Part shown: positions 1-8,945 of the stretch, one piece after another | Layout: each line of letters starts with the position of its first letter | How positions within the stretch are numbered: the first letter of the stretch is position 1 | Position numbers and translations under genes: made by a program | From: Anaerosolibacter sp. | Lineage (GTDB): Bacteria > Bacillota > Clostridia > Peptostreptococcales > Thermotaleaceae | NCBI RefSeq assembly: GCF_029240175.1 | Contig: NZ_JARBTM010000013.1 | Span: 1-64,000, forward strand | Length of the DNA stretch: 64,000 bases | Reading direction: 5' to 3' | Notes under the pieces: generated by a model | Databases searched by the model: none | What the model was told of the DNA's origin: nothing | What the model saw: the letters and a program-made list of their open reading frames with translations, nothing else

Positions 1-103
1 CCGCTAACGGCTAACTGCTAACCAATATATATGCTGGCTTAATTCTTACACTGTGTAGTTTTCAAAGACCAAAGTTTGTGTCGCTCGTTTTGGCGACTTA
101 TCT

Positions 104-132
104 ATCTTAGCATCTTTTCGATACTGTGTCAA
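104..132 (-). promoter_or_regulatory. Consensus promoter of a probable rRNA operon running off the left edge
   Basis: On the minus strand TTGACA (132-127) is separated by 17 bases from TAAGAT (109-104), a strong sigma-A arrangement. Downstream, also on the minus strand, GGTCTTTGAAAACTACACAG is typical of Firmicute rRNA leaders and spacers. No coding sequence lies between this promoter and base 1. I infer that a 16S gene starts just outside the window, transcribed leftward. The rRNA itself is not visible. Confidence 0.6.
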
Positions 133-362
133 CACGTTTTTTACTGGTAAATTTTATTACCTGGTTACTTGTGACGACAAATACTATCTTACCATGTTTC
201 TACTCTTAAATCAACTGGTAATATTTCCAACCTGTTAACGCTTACCCCTTGCATCAAGGACAAAAACTAATATATCATATTTTCAGGACTAGGTCAATAT
301 CTAGATCTATGTTAATATTATCCATTTTATCTTATGGATTCGGGCATATTTTCAGTAATTTC
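133..362. other. Gene-free divergent intergenic region
   Basis: AT-rich stretch between the leftward rRNA-type promoter and the rightward M42 operon promoter. I see no convincing ORF, RNA gene or hairpin in it. Confidence 0.5.
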
Positions 363-371
363 TGTTATAAT
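363..371 (+). promoter_or_regulatory. Extended -10 promoter of the M42 peptidase operon
   Basis: TGTTATAAT matches the extended -10 form (TG, one base, TATAAT). No good -35 box sits 17 bases upstream, as is usual for extended -10 promoters. It precedes the ribosome binding site GGAAGGAGG of the first peptidase gene by about 20 bases. Confidence 0.55.
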
Positions 372-406
372 GATAGCTGTAGGTTAATTTTGGAAGGAGG
401 AAATCA

Positions 407-1459
407 ATGAAACTAGAGCAGATGCTAAGAGACATGGTGGAGACCCCTGGCATATCAGGATTTGAACATATTGTCAGTGGTGTCATCCAGAGATATTTTC
501 AGGATCTGGCCGATGAGTTTAGAAGTGACAGATTAGGCAATCTGGTCATGCATAAGAAGGGTATGGGACCTAATTCAATAAAAATCATGCTTGCTGCCCA
601 TATGGACGAAATCGGTCTCATGGTGAAAAAAATAGATGACAAAGGTTTTATTCAGTTTACCAATATAGGCGGCGTTGACCAAAGAACCCTTTTGACCCAA
701 GAGGTCATGGTTCACGGAACCCAGGACTTATTTGGTGTAATCGGAACCAAACCTCCTCACATTCTAGATCCAAGTGATCGGTCAAAAGCCATTAAAATGG
801 AAGACATGCTCATCGATGTGGGCCTTTCTAAGGAAGAAGTAGAGAAGATTGTTCGCGTTGGTGATTCCATTACTATTCATCGGAAAATGATCACCCTTCA
901 AAATGGATTGATTGCCGCAAAAGCCTTGGATGATCGTGCAGGCGTTGCTGTAATGTATGAATGCCTTCAGATATTACAAAAGCTAAAGCATCAGTGCGAT
1001 GTATATGCTGTAGCTACTGTTCAAGAAGAGGTTGGTACAAGGGGTGCCACTGTTAGTACATATAATATCCTTCCTGATATCGGTATTGCCATTGACGTAA
1101 CCTTCGGATCGACTCCCGAACTTTCAAAGGATGAGACCTATGAACTTGGTAAAGGTCCTACCATTGGCCTAGGCGCTAATATTCATCCTAAAATTTATGA
1201 TAGATTTGTTCAAATCGCAAAAGATCACAATATTCCTTATCACGTAGAAATTGTTCCAGGTCATTCGGGAACCGATGCATGGGCAATGCAGGTTACACAA
1301 TCTGGGGTAGCAACGGGCCTGCTTTCTATTCCATTGCGATATATGCATACATCGGTAGAAACCCTAGATACAAATGACATCAAAAACACAGGAAAGCTCC
1401 TTGCTTATTTTATTGCAAGTTTAGATGAAGAAGATTTGGAGGGATTCCTATGCTATTAA
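407..1459 (+). CDS. M42 family metallo-aminopeptidase, first of three
   Basis: Cytoplasmic aminopeptidase of the M42 (TET/FrvX/YsdC) family. Such enzymes form large tetrahedral dodecamers that trim peptides from the N-terminus. The 350-residue length is normal. Family metal and catalytic residues are visible: His65 in AAHMDEIG, Asp175-Asp176 in KALDDRAG, Glu207-Glu208 in VQEEVG, Asp230 in AIDVT and His314 in RYMHTS. The ATG follows GGAAGGAGG at good spacing. The stop overlaps the next gene by 10 bases, so the genes are translationally coupled. Family assignment is firm; substrate preference cannot be read from the sequence. Confidence 0.95.
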   Translation: MKLEQMLRDMVETPGISGFEHIVSGVIQRYFQDLADEFRSDRLGNLVMHKKGMGPNSIKIMLAAHMDEIGLMVKKIDDKGFIQFTNIGGVDQRTLLTQEVMVHGTQDLFGVIGTKPPHILDPSDRSKAIKMEDMLIDVGLSKEEVEKIVRVGDSITIHRKMITLQNGLIAAKALDDRAGVAVMYECLQILQKLKHQCDVYAVATVQEEVGTRGATVSTYNILPDIGIAIDVTFGSTPELSKDETYELGKGPTIGLGANIHPKIYDRFVQIAKDHNIPYHVEIVPGHSGTDAWAMQVTQSGVATGLLSIPLRYMHTSVETLDTNDIKNTGKLLAYFIASLDEEDLEGFLCY

Positions 1460-2478
1460 AAAGACTCACCGAGGCCTCTGGCTTACCGGGCAATGAAAAG
1501 GAAATCAGGGATATTATTAAGGATGAGATCACGGACTATGTAGATGAAATCAAAGTAGATCGATTGGGTAATTTAATAGCTATAAAAAAAGGCAAAGAAG
1601 GCTATCCAAGAGTTATGCTGGCTGCACATATGGATGAAATCGGTCTTATGGTAAAATCCATCGATGAAGGTGGCTTCATCAAGTTTGTTCCCGTTGGTGG
1701 TATTGATGATCGTATCCTCGTTTCAAAGGTAGTTCAAATAGGAAACAATAAGATTCCCGGTGTTATCGGCGCAAAGGCGATCCACCTGCAAGAACCTGAT
1801 GAACGTGAGAAAGCCTTGAAACATAAGCAGTTGTACATCGACATTGGGGCCAAATCTAAGGCAGAAGCTGAAAAACTTGTTTCCAAAGGAGATTATATCT
1901 CTTTTGTCAGTGATTATGTAGAGTTTGGAAATAACCTTGTAAAGGCAAAAGCCCTTGATGATCGTGTAGGTTGTTCTATCTTAGTGGAGTTATTAAAAGA
2001 AGCCTACGATGCCACCATCTGTGCAGTGTTTTCTGTGCAAGAGGAAATTGGCTTAAGGGGTGCAAGAGTGGCCGCCTATGGTATTAATCCGGACTTTGCC
2101 CTAGTCCTTGAAGGCACAGTCTGTTCTGATGTTAGTAATGTCGATGAGGCTCAGCATGGTACCCGATTAGGTCATGGTCCTGCGCTGTCTATCATGGATA
2201 TGGCTTCTCTTTTTGACAAGGGGCTCACGAAACGGATTCATCAGATTGCTGTAGACAACAACATAAATATTCAATTTAGACAGATTGCAACGGGTGGTAA
2301 CGATGCTGGATCCATTCATCTTACCCGTGAGGGAATTCCCTCTGCTGCATTATCTATTCCTTGCCGTTACATTCATTCTCCAGCTTCTATCATGTCTAAA
2401 GATGATTATGACGGATGTAGAAAACTCATGCAACTCTTCCTAAAAAGTATAGAAAAGGAGGCATATGCCCGTGGATAA
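1450..2478 (+). CDS. M42 family metallo-aminopeptidase, second of three
   Basis: Second M42 paralogue, 342 residues, starting 10 bases inside the preceding gene with its own GGAGGG ribosome binding site. It keeps AAHMDEIG, KALDDRVG, QEEIG and the late RYIHSP histidine. The position that is Asp in its two neighbours (IDVT, VDVT) reads LEGT, so a metal-ligand Asp is replaced by Glu. The same change occurs in a recognised branch of the family. It overlaps the third gene by 14 bases. It probably differs from its partners in substrate or in metal preference; that is inference. Confidence 0.94.
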   Translation: MLLKRLTEASGLPGNEKEIRDIIKDEITDYVDEIKVDRLGNLIAIKKGKEGYPRVMLAAHMDEIGLMVKSIDEGGFIKFVPVGGIDDRILVSKVVQIGNNKIPGVIGAKAIHLQEPDEREKALKHKQLYIDIGAKSKAEAEKLVSKGDYISFVSDYVEFGNNLVKAKALDDRVGCSILVELLKEAYDATICAVFSVQEEIGLRGARVAAYGINPDFALVLEGTVCSDVSNVDEAQHGTRLGHGPALSIMDMASLFDKGLTKRIHQIAVDNNINIQFRQIATGGNDAGSIHLTREGIPSAALSIPCRYIHSPASIMSKDDYDGCRKLMQLFLKSIEKEAYARG

Positions 2479-3472
2479 TGGACAATTAAGCCTATTAAAG
2501 AAGCTGGTGGAATCCTATGGTCCTTCCGGCAGTGAAGAAAAGATCAGAGATATTATTATGGATGAAATTAAGGATTATGCGGATGAAATGAAAATTGATC
2601 GAATGGGTAATCTTATCGCAATCAAAAAAGGTCCAGGTAAAAGAATCATGATTGCAGCCCATATGGACGAAATTGGCGTCATTGCCACAAGCATTGATGA
2701 TAATGGATTTATTCGTTTCTCCAATGTCGGCGGCGTATCCCCCTTTACTGCCCTGTACCAACGGGTTATCTTTTCAGATGGAACCATCGGGGTTGTATCT
2801 ATGGAGCACTTAGATGAAATGAAAGATTTAAAGCTAAATAAAATGTTTATCGATATCGGTACTAAATCTAAAGAAGAAACCTTAAAGAAGATTGATATTG
2901 GAGATGTGGGATGCTTTTATAACACGCTCACCCAAGATGGCGATCGACTAGTCGCCAAAGCCATGGATGACCGCATCGGTTGCTTTATTGCCATCGAGGC
3001 GTTAAAGGCAGTGAAAGATTCTCCCAATGAGTTATACTTTGTCTTTACGGTGCAAGAAGAAGTGGGTATTCGTGGAGCAAAAACAGCTGCCTATGGTATC
3101 GACCCTGACATGGGCATTGCCGTGGATGTTACCCTTACAGGTGACACACCAAAGGCACGAACCATGGATGTGAAGATCGGTGATGGCCCTGCCATCAAGA
3201 TCAGGGATAATTCAATGCTGACTCATCCAGCTGTAAAGAATCTTATGATCGATACTGCAAAGGCCAATAACATCCCCTATCAGTTAGAAGTGCTAGAGTT
3301 TGGCGGCACAGACTCCGGCGCTATTCACTTGACCCGCAGCGGTGTACCCTCCGGTGTCATTTCCATTCCATGCAGATATGTTCATAGCCCTTCTGAAATG
3401 GTATCTGAGAAAGATGTTGAACATTCTATTATCCTATTAACGAAAACGCTTGAACAAGATATTCAATTTTAG
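2465..3472 (+). CDS. M42 family metallo-aminopeptidase, third of three
   Basis: Third M42 paralogue, 335 residues, with AAHMDEIG, KAMDDRIG, VQEEVG, AVDVT, FGGTDSG and RYVHSP, a full set of family metal and catalytic residues. AAAAGGAGG precedes the ATG. It is closer to the second copy than to the first in its N-terminal part. A strong terminator follows at once, so the three genes form one operon. Different M42 paralogues are known to form mixed TET particles in some archaea; whether these do is unknown. Confidence 0.94.
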   Translation: MPVDNGQLSLLKKLVESYGPSGSEEKIRDIIMDEIKDYADEMKIDRMGNLIAIKKGPGKRIMIAAHMDEIGVIATSIDDNGFIRFSNVGGVSPFTALYQRVIFSDGTIGVVSMEHLDEMKDLKLNKMFIDIGTKSKEETLKKIDIGDVGCFYNTLTQDGDRLVAKAMDDRIGCFIAIEALKAVKDSPNELYFVFTVQEEVGIRGAKTAAYGIDPDMGIAVDVTLTGDTPKARTMDVKIGDGPAIKIRDNSMLTHPAVKNLMIDTAKANNIPYQLEVLEFGGTDSGAIHLTRSGVPSGVISIPCRYVHSPSEMVSEKDVEHSIILLTKTLEQDIQF

Positions 3473-3527
3473 AGACAAAAGCCCTACAGCAAGATTTAAG
3501 CTGCAGGGCTTTTGTCTTTGTTTTTTA
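3473..3527 (+). terminator. Rho-independent terminator of the M42 operon
   Basis: An 18-base arm (AGACAAAAGCCCTACAGC) pairs with its near-perfect complement across a 9-base loop and is followed by TTGTTTTTTAT. Confidence 0.9.
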
Positions 3528-3624
3528 TACAGTATTATTTATATTTCTACATAGAATAAAATACCCCATTCTAGCAAAATTTAAATAGTATAGGATGAAT
3601 TCTACGAGAAAGGGTGCTTTCTTA

Positions 3625-4296
3625 ATGCTCATTATATTGATAAGAACATTATTCATATACTTTTTTGTCGTTTTCGCCATTCGTATGATGGGAAAAGGAG
3701 AGTTAACCGAGCTCCAGCCCTTTGAACTGGTGATTATGCTGATGATTGCAGAGTTGGCTGCCCTTTCTATGGAAAATACAGGTGCATCTATTTTAAACAA
3801 TCTTGTGGCAATTATCACCCTGCTCTTTGCCCAGATTTTGATCTCATATATAAATATGAAAAGCGAATGGGCTCGGGGCATCATCTGCGGTAAACCTAGC
3901 GTACTTGTGGAAAAGGGAAAAATCAACATGAAGGAATTACAGCGTCTGCGTATCAATATCAATGATTTGGTTGAACAAGTACGGGAAAAGGATTATGTAA
4001 GTTTAACCGATGTGGAGTTCGCTATTTTGGAAACCAACGGGGAACTAAGCATCATTCCTAAAGCAAACAAAAGGCCAGTCACCATCGAGGACTTAAATAT
4101 AAAAGCTACCTATGAGAGAATGCCTGTCTCTCTTATTATCGATGGTCATATCAACCATTATAATTTAAAAATAGCCCAACACGATGAAAACTGGCTCTTA
4201 GAACAATTGAAAAGTCGTAGTATTGATAATTATAAAGATGTATTATTTTGCTTTCTAGATGAAAATCGAAAACTGTATGTACAAAAGAAGGATTAG
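3625..4296 (+). CDS. DUF421 (YetF/YrbG family) membrane protein
   Basis: Integral membrane protein of the DUF421 family. Three hydrophobic segments fill roughly the first 85 residues, and RMMGKGELTELQPFELV matches the family signature. A soluble C-terminal DUF421 domain follows. The function is not established; Bacillus homologues are linked to spores and envelope. The start at 3625 (MLIILIRT) fits the family N-terminus and has GAAAGGG upstream. An in-frame ATG at 3595 would add ten residues but lacks a good ribosome binding site. It is paired with the DUF4363 gene 15 bases downstream, a common clostridial arrangement. Confidence 0.85.
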   Translation: MLIILIRTLFIYFFVVFAIRMMGKGELTELQPFELVIMLMIAELAALSMENTGASILNNLVAIITLLFAQILISYINMKSEWARGIICGKPSVLVEKGKINMKELQRLRININDLVEQVREKDYVSLTDVEFAILETNGELSIIPKANKRPVTIEDLNIKATYERMPVSLIIDGHINHYNLKIAQHDENWLLEQLKSRSIDNYKDVLFCFLDENRKLYVQKKD

Positions 4297-4311
4297 GAGG
4301 AATCAAGCCCT

Positions 4312-4692
4312 ATGCGATCATTAATTGGTGTTTCTGTTGTTATTCTTGTCATTATTGCCGGATGGTTGTTTGCCTACAATTACATTGATGCCCACGCAAC
4401 AGACCTGATCCAAGCCCTAGAGCAAATGACAAAGGATATTGAATCAGAAAATTGGGATACTGCTTCAGACAAATATTTGAAAACCAGAGAACAATGGCTT
4501 GAGATTAGAGATCGATGGGCCGTTATTATTCACCACCATGAAATAGATAACATTGATCTCGCCATGGCACGAACCCGTAAGTATATTGAAGAAAAAGATA
4601 AACCTCTTTCCCTTGGCGAGATCGAGGTTCTGAAGCAATTATTTCATATTGTAAAAGAAAGTGAGACCGTCACCCTAACAAACCTATTATAA
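4312..4692 (+). CDS. DUF4363 family protein
   Basis: 126-residue protein with one N-terminal hydrophobic segment (residues about 4-22), then an all-helical, charged domain typical of DUF4363. AGGAGG lies before the ATG. The gene follows the DUF421 gene at 15 bases and is probably co-transcribed. It is likely a membrane-anchored partner of the DUF421 protein on the outer face. The function is unknown. Its stop is only 15 bases from the convergent pyrD stop and no terminator is evident between them. Confidence 0.8.
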   Translation: MRSLIGVSVVILVIIAGWLFAYNYIDAHATDLIQALEQMTKDIESENWDTASDKYLKTREQWLEIRDRWAVIIHHHEIDNIDLAMARTRKYIEEKDKPLSLGEIEVLKQLFHIVKESETVTLTNLL

Positions 4693-4707
4693 TGATAAAA
4701 TTCTGTA

Positions 4708-5622
4708 TTAAAATTTTAGCTTTCCTATGATGTCCTTCACAGATGTATATCCTTTTCTTTCTAGATATGCCCGTATCCCCTCATAAATTTCAGCAGTTAC
4801 GAAGGGATTTATGAAGTTGGCTGTACCTACAGCAATGGCACTGGCTCCCGCTAGTAAGAATTCAATGGCATCATTGGGATTGGAGATTCCCCCCATCCCG
4901 ATGATCGGTATGGATACAGTCTGGGCTGTTTCATAAACCATCCGTAGGGCCACTGGTTTCACTACAGGCCCAGAAAGGCCTCCAATTCCCCTTGCCAAAA
5001 TAGGCTTTTGCTGCTCAATATCAATAGCCATCCCTATGAGCGTATTAATAAGAGACAGACAATCTGCTCTCCCTTCTTCAGCAGCCCGGGCAACCTCTCG
5101 AATATCTCGAACATTTGGACTAAGTTTAACAATTAAATACTTATTGGTATGTTCCCTGACGCTTTTGGTCACTTTGTAGACCATTTCTGGATCTCGTCCA
5201 AAGGCTACGCCACCCTCTTTGACATTGGGACAAGATATGTTTAATTCTAAAGCATCTACCCCTGTATCCGATAGTCTTTCCGCAATTCTGCAGTACTCCT
5301 CTATGGTGTTCCCATTGATATTTGCAATCACCCGTGTGTTAAATTGAGATAGATAAGGCAATTCTTCTTGGATAAACGCCTCTACCCCTGGATTCTGTAG
5401 ACCTACACTATTGAGCATGCCCATAGGTGTTTCTGCTACCCTAGGCACAGGATTGCCTTTTCGTTCTTCAAGGGTAAGGCCTTTCACCATGATTCCGCCT
5501 AAGGTATTTAAGTCCACATATTCTCCGTATTCCCTACCAAATCCAAAGGTTCCAGAAGCAGCCATGATGGGATTCTCTAAGGTGAGGCCCTTCAAATCAA
5601 CGGCCATATCAATTGTTTTCAT
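4708..5622 (-). CDS. pyrD: Dihydroorotate dehydrogenase, class 1B catalytic subunit
   Basis: FMN subunit of the NAD-dependent class 1B dihydroorotate dehydrogenase, oxidising dihydroorotate to orotate in UMP synthesis. 304 residues. The catalytic-base Cys lies in LNISCPNVKEGG near residue 131, the class 1 signature; FMN-site glycines occur in IGMGGI and AIAVGTA near the C-terminus. The ATG at 5622 has GAGGTG upstream; an adjacent in-frame TTG could also serve. It overlaps pyrK by 14 bases, and the two proteins form one complex. Last gene of the pyrC-F-K-D transcript. Confidence 0.96.
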   Translation of the reverse strand: MKTIDMAVDLKGLTLENPIMAASGTFGFGREYGEYVDLNTLGGIMVKGLTLEERKGNPVPRVAETPMGMLNSVGLQNPGVEAFIQEELPYLSQFNTRVIANINGNTIEEYCRIAERLSDTGVDALELNISCPNVKEGGVAFGRDPEMVYKVTKSVREHTNKYLIVKLSPNVRDIREVARAAEEGRADCLSLINTLIGMAIDIEQQKPILARGIGGLSGPVVKPVALRMVYETAQTVSIPIIGMGGISNPNDAIEFLLAGASAIAVGTANFINPFVTAEIYEGIRAYLERKGYTSVKDIIGKLKF

Positions 5623-6379
5623 CAAAAATCACCTCTTCTCCCCAAAATACCGGCCCTTCTTTACATGTCCGTACATAATCCCAATCATCTCCAGCTTTTA
5701 CTTTACAGCTGCAGACCAAGCAGGCCCCTACACCGCAAGCCATCCTCTCTTCCATGGCCAGTTGCGTAGGAATCCCCTTCTCCTTACCGAACTGTTGAAT
5801 CTGTTTTAACATAACCTCTGGCCCGCAAGCATAAATCATCTCAGGCGAATTTTCCATGGCGGCTTCCATCAGTGCTGTCACGTATCCTTTTACACCAAAG
5901 CTTCCATCCTCGGTGGCTACCTCCACTGTACTGCAATATTTTTTAAAAGTCTCTACTAGGTAAGGCTCTGTTCGAAATCCAAGTAGTACCTTAACCTCTC
6001 TCGCTTTAATGGTCTTACAAAGCTCCACCAATGGTGCTGTCCCTATGCCGCCACCCACCAAGAGAATTTTCTCTCCTGTTGGCGTAAATCCATTACCCAA
6101 TGGTCCTATAATATCCAAATCATCTCCTACTTTTCTATTACAAAGCGCCTCCGTTCCTTTTCCTGATTTTCGAACGATGAAACGCAACTGGTTAGCTTCC
6201 ACCTCACAAATACTGATCGGTCTCCGTAGGTAGGACTTCCCTTCTTCGCTGCATTTTATATGGAAAAATTGTCCTGCTTTGATCTCCTTCCATTCTACAG
6301 GTCTTGTTACACTGATTTTATAGATATCTTCAGCTATTCTCTCTGTATTAAGAACCTTACATAAGCTGGATGTTTTCAT
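5609..6379 (-). CDS. pyrK: Dihydroorotate dehydrogenase electron-transfer subunit
   Basis: FAD and [2Fe-2S] subunit that passes electrons from PyrD to NAD+. 256 residues. The FAD-binding motif RRPIS lies near residue 53 and the nucleotide-binding GGGIGTAP near 109. The C-terminal cluster ligands are ACGVGACLVC plus a later Cys in RTCKEG (CX4CX2C...C). The ribosome binding site is GGGAGG. It sits between pyrF and pyrD and overlaps pyrD. Confidence 0.96.
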   Translation of the reverse strand: MKTSSLCKVLNTERIAEDIYKISVTRPVEWKEIKAGQFFHIKCSEEGKSYLRRPISICEVEANQLRFIVRKSGKGTEALCNRKVGDDLDIIGPLGNGFTPTGEKILLVGGGIGTAPLVELCKTIKAREVKVLLGFRTEPYLVETFKKYCSTVEVATEDGSFGVKGYVTALMEAAMENSPEMIYACGPEVMLKQIQQFGKEKGIPTQLAMEERMACGVGACLVCSCKVKAGDDWDYVRTCKEGPVFWGEEVIFDENN

Positions 6380-6391
6380 CCAATCCCTCCC

Positions 6392-7336
6392 TTACCAGTA
6401 TTGTTTGCCTTCCTGAACTAACAAACCATTGATCGCTTCTTGCATCTTTAAAGTTGCAGCCCGTGCAGCCTTTCCAAAATCTTTCTCTCCATATCCATTG
6501 ACCTGTTTTTGATAGGCATAGAGGATGTCTCGAGATGAATTGATGATTGCGCCTAAGCCTCCTTCATCAAAACAGTCTATAATATCCTTGGCAGTTCCCC
6601 CTTGGGCTCCGTAGCCTGGCACAAGAAAGTAGGATGCTGGCATTAGTCTTCTTAGGTTTCTCGCTTCCTCAGGGTAGGTGGCACCTACCACAGCCCCTAT
6701 CGATGAATATCCATGGACACCTATTGTTTTTTTACTCCATTGATCCACGAGGCGAGCAACAATTTCGTATATTTTCTTTCCTTCGGTCTCTAAATCTTGA
6801 AGCTGGCCAGATGTGGGATTCGATGTCTTTACCAACACAAACATCCCCTTTTCGTAGTCCACGATATCTTTCATAAATTCTTTGAGACAATCATCTCCTA
6901 AATAGGGATTTACGGTGATGGCATCACTGAAAAAAGCTTCTATTTTTTCTCCTTCCACATCGGTCATACCCAGATATGCATCAGAATATGCCTTGGATGT
7001 GGTCCCAATATCCCCCCGCTTCACATCCCCAATAACCAGCAGCCCCTTTTCTTGAGCCAGCTTGCATGTTTTCTGATATATTTCTAGCCCTTCCAGTCCG
7101 TACTGCTCATAAAAAGCAATCTGGGGCTTTACTGCAGGAACAAGATCATGGACAGACCCAATGATTTCCTGGTTGAATATCCATACGGCTTCTGCTGCTC
7201 CCCGTAAATTTTTACCATAGGTACAATAGGATTTCTCCCGAATATGGGTGGGAATCATATCTAATCTTGGATCTAGTCCCACCACAATATTGCTCTTTTT
7301 TAACTTGATTTGCTGAATCAATCGATCTATGAACAT
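6392..7336 (-). CDS. pyrF: Orotidine 5'-phosphate decarboxylase
   Basis: Converts OMP to UMP, the last step of the pathway. At 314 residues it belongs to the longer (type 2) OMP decarboxylase group rather than the roughly 240-residue Bacillus type. The active-site signature DVKRGDIG is present near residue 110, with VGLDPRLD at the N-terminus for the nucleotide site. GGGAGAG precedes the ATG. It overlaps pyrC by 10 bases and lies 12 bases upstream of pyrK. Confidence 0.95.
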   Translation of the reverse strand: MFIDRLIQQIKLKKSNIVVGLDPRLDMIPTHIREKSYCTYGKNLRGAAEAVWIFNQEIIGSVHDLVPAVKPQIAFYEQYGLEGLEIYQKTCKLAQEKGLLVIGDVKRGDIGTTSKAYSDAYLGMTDVEGEKIEAFFSDAITVNPYLGDDCLKEFMKDIVDYEKGMFVLVKTSNPTSGQLQDLETEGKKIYEIVARLVDQWSKKTIGVHGYSSIGAVVGATYPEEARNLRRLMPASYFLVPGYGAQGGTAKDIIDCFDEGGLGAIINSSRDILYAYQKQVNGYGEKDFGKAARAATLKMQEAINGLLVQEGKQYW

Positions 7337-8616
7337 AAAATCTCTCCCTTCTCCATCACAATTTTCCCCTCAACCAAAGTGTACAGCACCTTTCCTTTTA
7401 CAGACTTTCCATGAAATGGCGTATTCTTTCCCTTAGATACAAACTTATTTGCATCAATTTTCTCCACCTGCTCTAGATCTAAAATCACTAAATCTGCCGA
7501 ATGTCCAACTGTCAGAGTCCCCTTATCAATACCAATGATTGTTGATGGTAAATAACTCATTTTTTCAATCAACTGGGGCAGACTTAGGATTCCCTTCTCA
7601 ACCAATTCCGTATAACAGATGCTAAAGGCCGTTTCTAAGCCGCTAATACCAAAGGAAGCTTTCTCGTAATCTACCCTCTTGCTGTCTTCATCATGGGGTG
7701 CATGGTCTGTGGCGATGATGTCAATGGTTCCATCTTTTAATCCTTGACATACCGCATCTACATCCTCTTGACTCCGGAGAGGAGGATTGACCTTCGTATA
7801 GGTGTCTTGACGTGTCACCATGTCATCTGTAAGTGTGAAATGATGGGGTGCTACTTCGCTCGTGATTTTCAGCCCCTTTTTCTTGGCTTGACGTACCAGT
7901 TCAACAGACTCCTTTGTGCTGATATGGGCAATGTGGAGATGGGTTCCATATTTTTCAGCCAGTTCTATGTCTCTCGCAACAATTTTCCACTCAGCGGCAT
8001 TAGGAATCCCTTTCAGTCCTGTACGTTTACTGCATTTGCCTTCATTCACACTGCCCCCTTGGGCTAGATCGTAATCCTCACAGTGATCAATGAGGGGAAT
8101 GCGGTTTTTAAAAGCATTCTCAAAAGCTTTTTCCATAATGCTTATATCCATGGGCGTCTTCCCATCATCGGATAAGGCAACCACACCACTTTCCACCAAT
8201 TTTTCCACATTTGTCAAACTGCTTCCATCAAGATTTGCTGTGATACTCCCTATGGGCAACACATTCACGATACCTTCTTTTTTTGCTTTATCTAAAATAT
8301 ACTGGACAATCTCTTTTGAATGAATAGCAGGATTTGTGTTTGGCATGCAGGCAATGGTGGTGAAACCACCCATGGCCGCGCTCATGGTACCTGTTCTGAT
8401 GTTTTCCTTATGTTCAAACCCAGGTTCCCGCAGATGGACATGGATATCCACAAAACCAGGGGCTACCACCATGCCAGAAGCATCTATTGTTTTTGCTTCT
8501 TCCACATGGACACATGGTGCAATCATTCCTATTTTTCCGTCAATCACCAGAATATCCATAACTTTATCTATCCCATTCCCAGGATCTATCACCCTGCCAT
8601 TTTTGATAACAATCAC
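7327..8616 (-). CDS. pyrC: Dihydroorotase
   Basis: Zinc amidohydrolase that cyclises carbamoyl-aspartate to dihydroorotate. 429 residues from the GTG at 8616, which has GGAGGG six bases upstream. A longer reading would add 25 residues that run into the leader terminator. Metal ligands include His59 and His61 in VDIHVHLREPG, later histidines in LIDHCEDY and HIAHIST, and the Asp of ATDHAPHDED, as in class I dihydroorotases. First gene of pyrC-F-K-D. Its leader carries a PyrR-binding loop and an intrinsic terminator, so attenuation by UMP-bound PyrR is expected. Confidence 0.96.
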   Translation of the reverse strand: MIVIKNGRVIDPGNGIDKVMDILVIDGKIGMIAPCVHVEEAKTIDASGMVVAPGFVDIHVHLREPGFEHKENIRTGTMSAAMGGFTTIACMPNTNPAIHSKEIVQYILDKAKKEGIVNVLPIGSITANLDGSSLTNVEKLVESGVVALSDDGKTPMDISIMEKAFENAFKNRIPLIDHCEDYDLAQGGSVNEGKCSKRTGLKGIPNAAEWKIVARDIELAEKYGTHLHIAHISTKESVELVRQAKKKGLKITSEVAPHHFTLTDDMVTRQDTYTKVNPPLRSQEDVDAVCQGLKDGTIDIIATDHAPHDEDSKRVDYEKASFGISGLETAFSICYTELVEKGILSLPQLIEKMSYLPSTIIGIDKGTLTVGHSADLVILDLEQVEKIDANKFVSKGKNTPFHGKSVKGKVLYTLVEGKIVMEKGEILCS

Positions 8617-8639
8617 ACAAATCCCTCCTTTGAAATTGC

Positions 8640-8673
8640 AAAATAAAAAGCCTTCTACCAGAGGCAGAAGGCT
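8640..8673 (-). terminator. Leader terminator (attenuator) of pyrCFKD
   Basis: AGCCTTCTGCC/GGTAGAAGGCT hairpin followed by TTTTTATTTT, only 24 bases upstream of the pyrC start and downstream of a PyrR loop. Its position marks it as a regulated attenuator rather than a gene-end terminator. Confidence 0.85.
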
Positions 8674-8725
8674 GTACGATACCCATAACAAAATACAGAT
8701 ATATCCTATCCATATTTATCGCGTT

Positions 8726-8756
8726 CATCCTTACCGGCCTCTCTGGACCAATTTAA
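8726..8756 (-). promoter_or_regulatory. PyrR-binding loop in the pyrCFKD leader
   Basis: The minus-strand RNA reads GGUCCAGAGAGGCC, close to the PyrR loop consensus (ARUCCNGNGAGGYU), inside a stem whose lower part is CCTT/AAGG. Bases 5' of the loop (CCTTTAAATT) match the same part of the two pyrB leader loops. UMP-loaded PyrR binding here should favour the terminator at 8640-8673. No pyrR gene lies in the window. Confidence 0.85.
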
Positions 8757-8834
8757 AGGTATGCATATTCATTTTTTCTATGTTACCATATGGGTTTCCA
8801 TGATGTCAACGAAAATATTCTATTCTGTTTTATA

Positions 8835-8863
8835 TTGACATCCTTTAGGTTCTGTGATAAATT
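8835..8863 (+). promoter_or_regulatory. Promoter of pyrBI
   Basis: A perfect TTGACA (8835-8840) with a 17-base spacer and the weaker -10 TAAATT (8858-8863). It lies just upstream of the first PyrR loop, so the loop would be close to the 5' end of the transcript. Confidence 0.55.
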
Positions 8864-8880
8864 TAGAAAAAACAAATCAC

Positions 8881-8911
8881 CCTTTAAATTAACCCTGCGA
8901 GGTTAAAAAGG
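8881..8911 (+). promoter_or_regulatory. PyrR-binding loop 1 in the pyrBI leader
   Basis: The hairpin is TTAACC-CTGCGA-GGTTAA with an AAA bulge and a lower CCTTT/AAAGG stem. The loop sequence AACCCTGCGAGGTT fits the PyrR consensus at 13 of 14 positions. It is followed by the intrinsic terminator at 8946-8983, which makes a standard PyrR attenuator. Confidence 0.85.
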
Positions 8912-8945
8912 TTATGCGAAGCAGTCAAGCTTAATTAGATTGATT

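Noticed and set aside
8617-8691. Longer start of pyrC
   Set aside because: The extra 25 codons overlap the attenuator hairpin; the GTG at 8616 follows GGAGGG.
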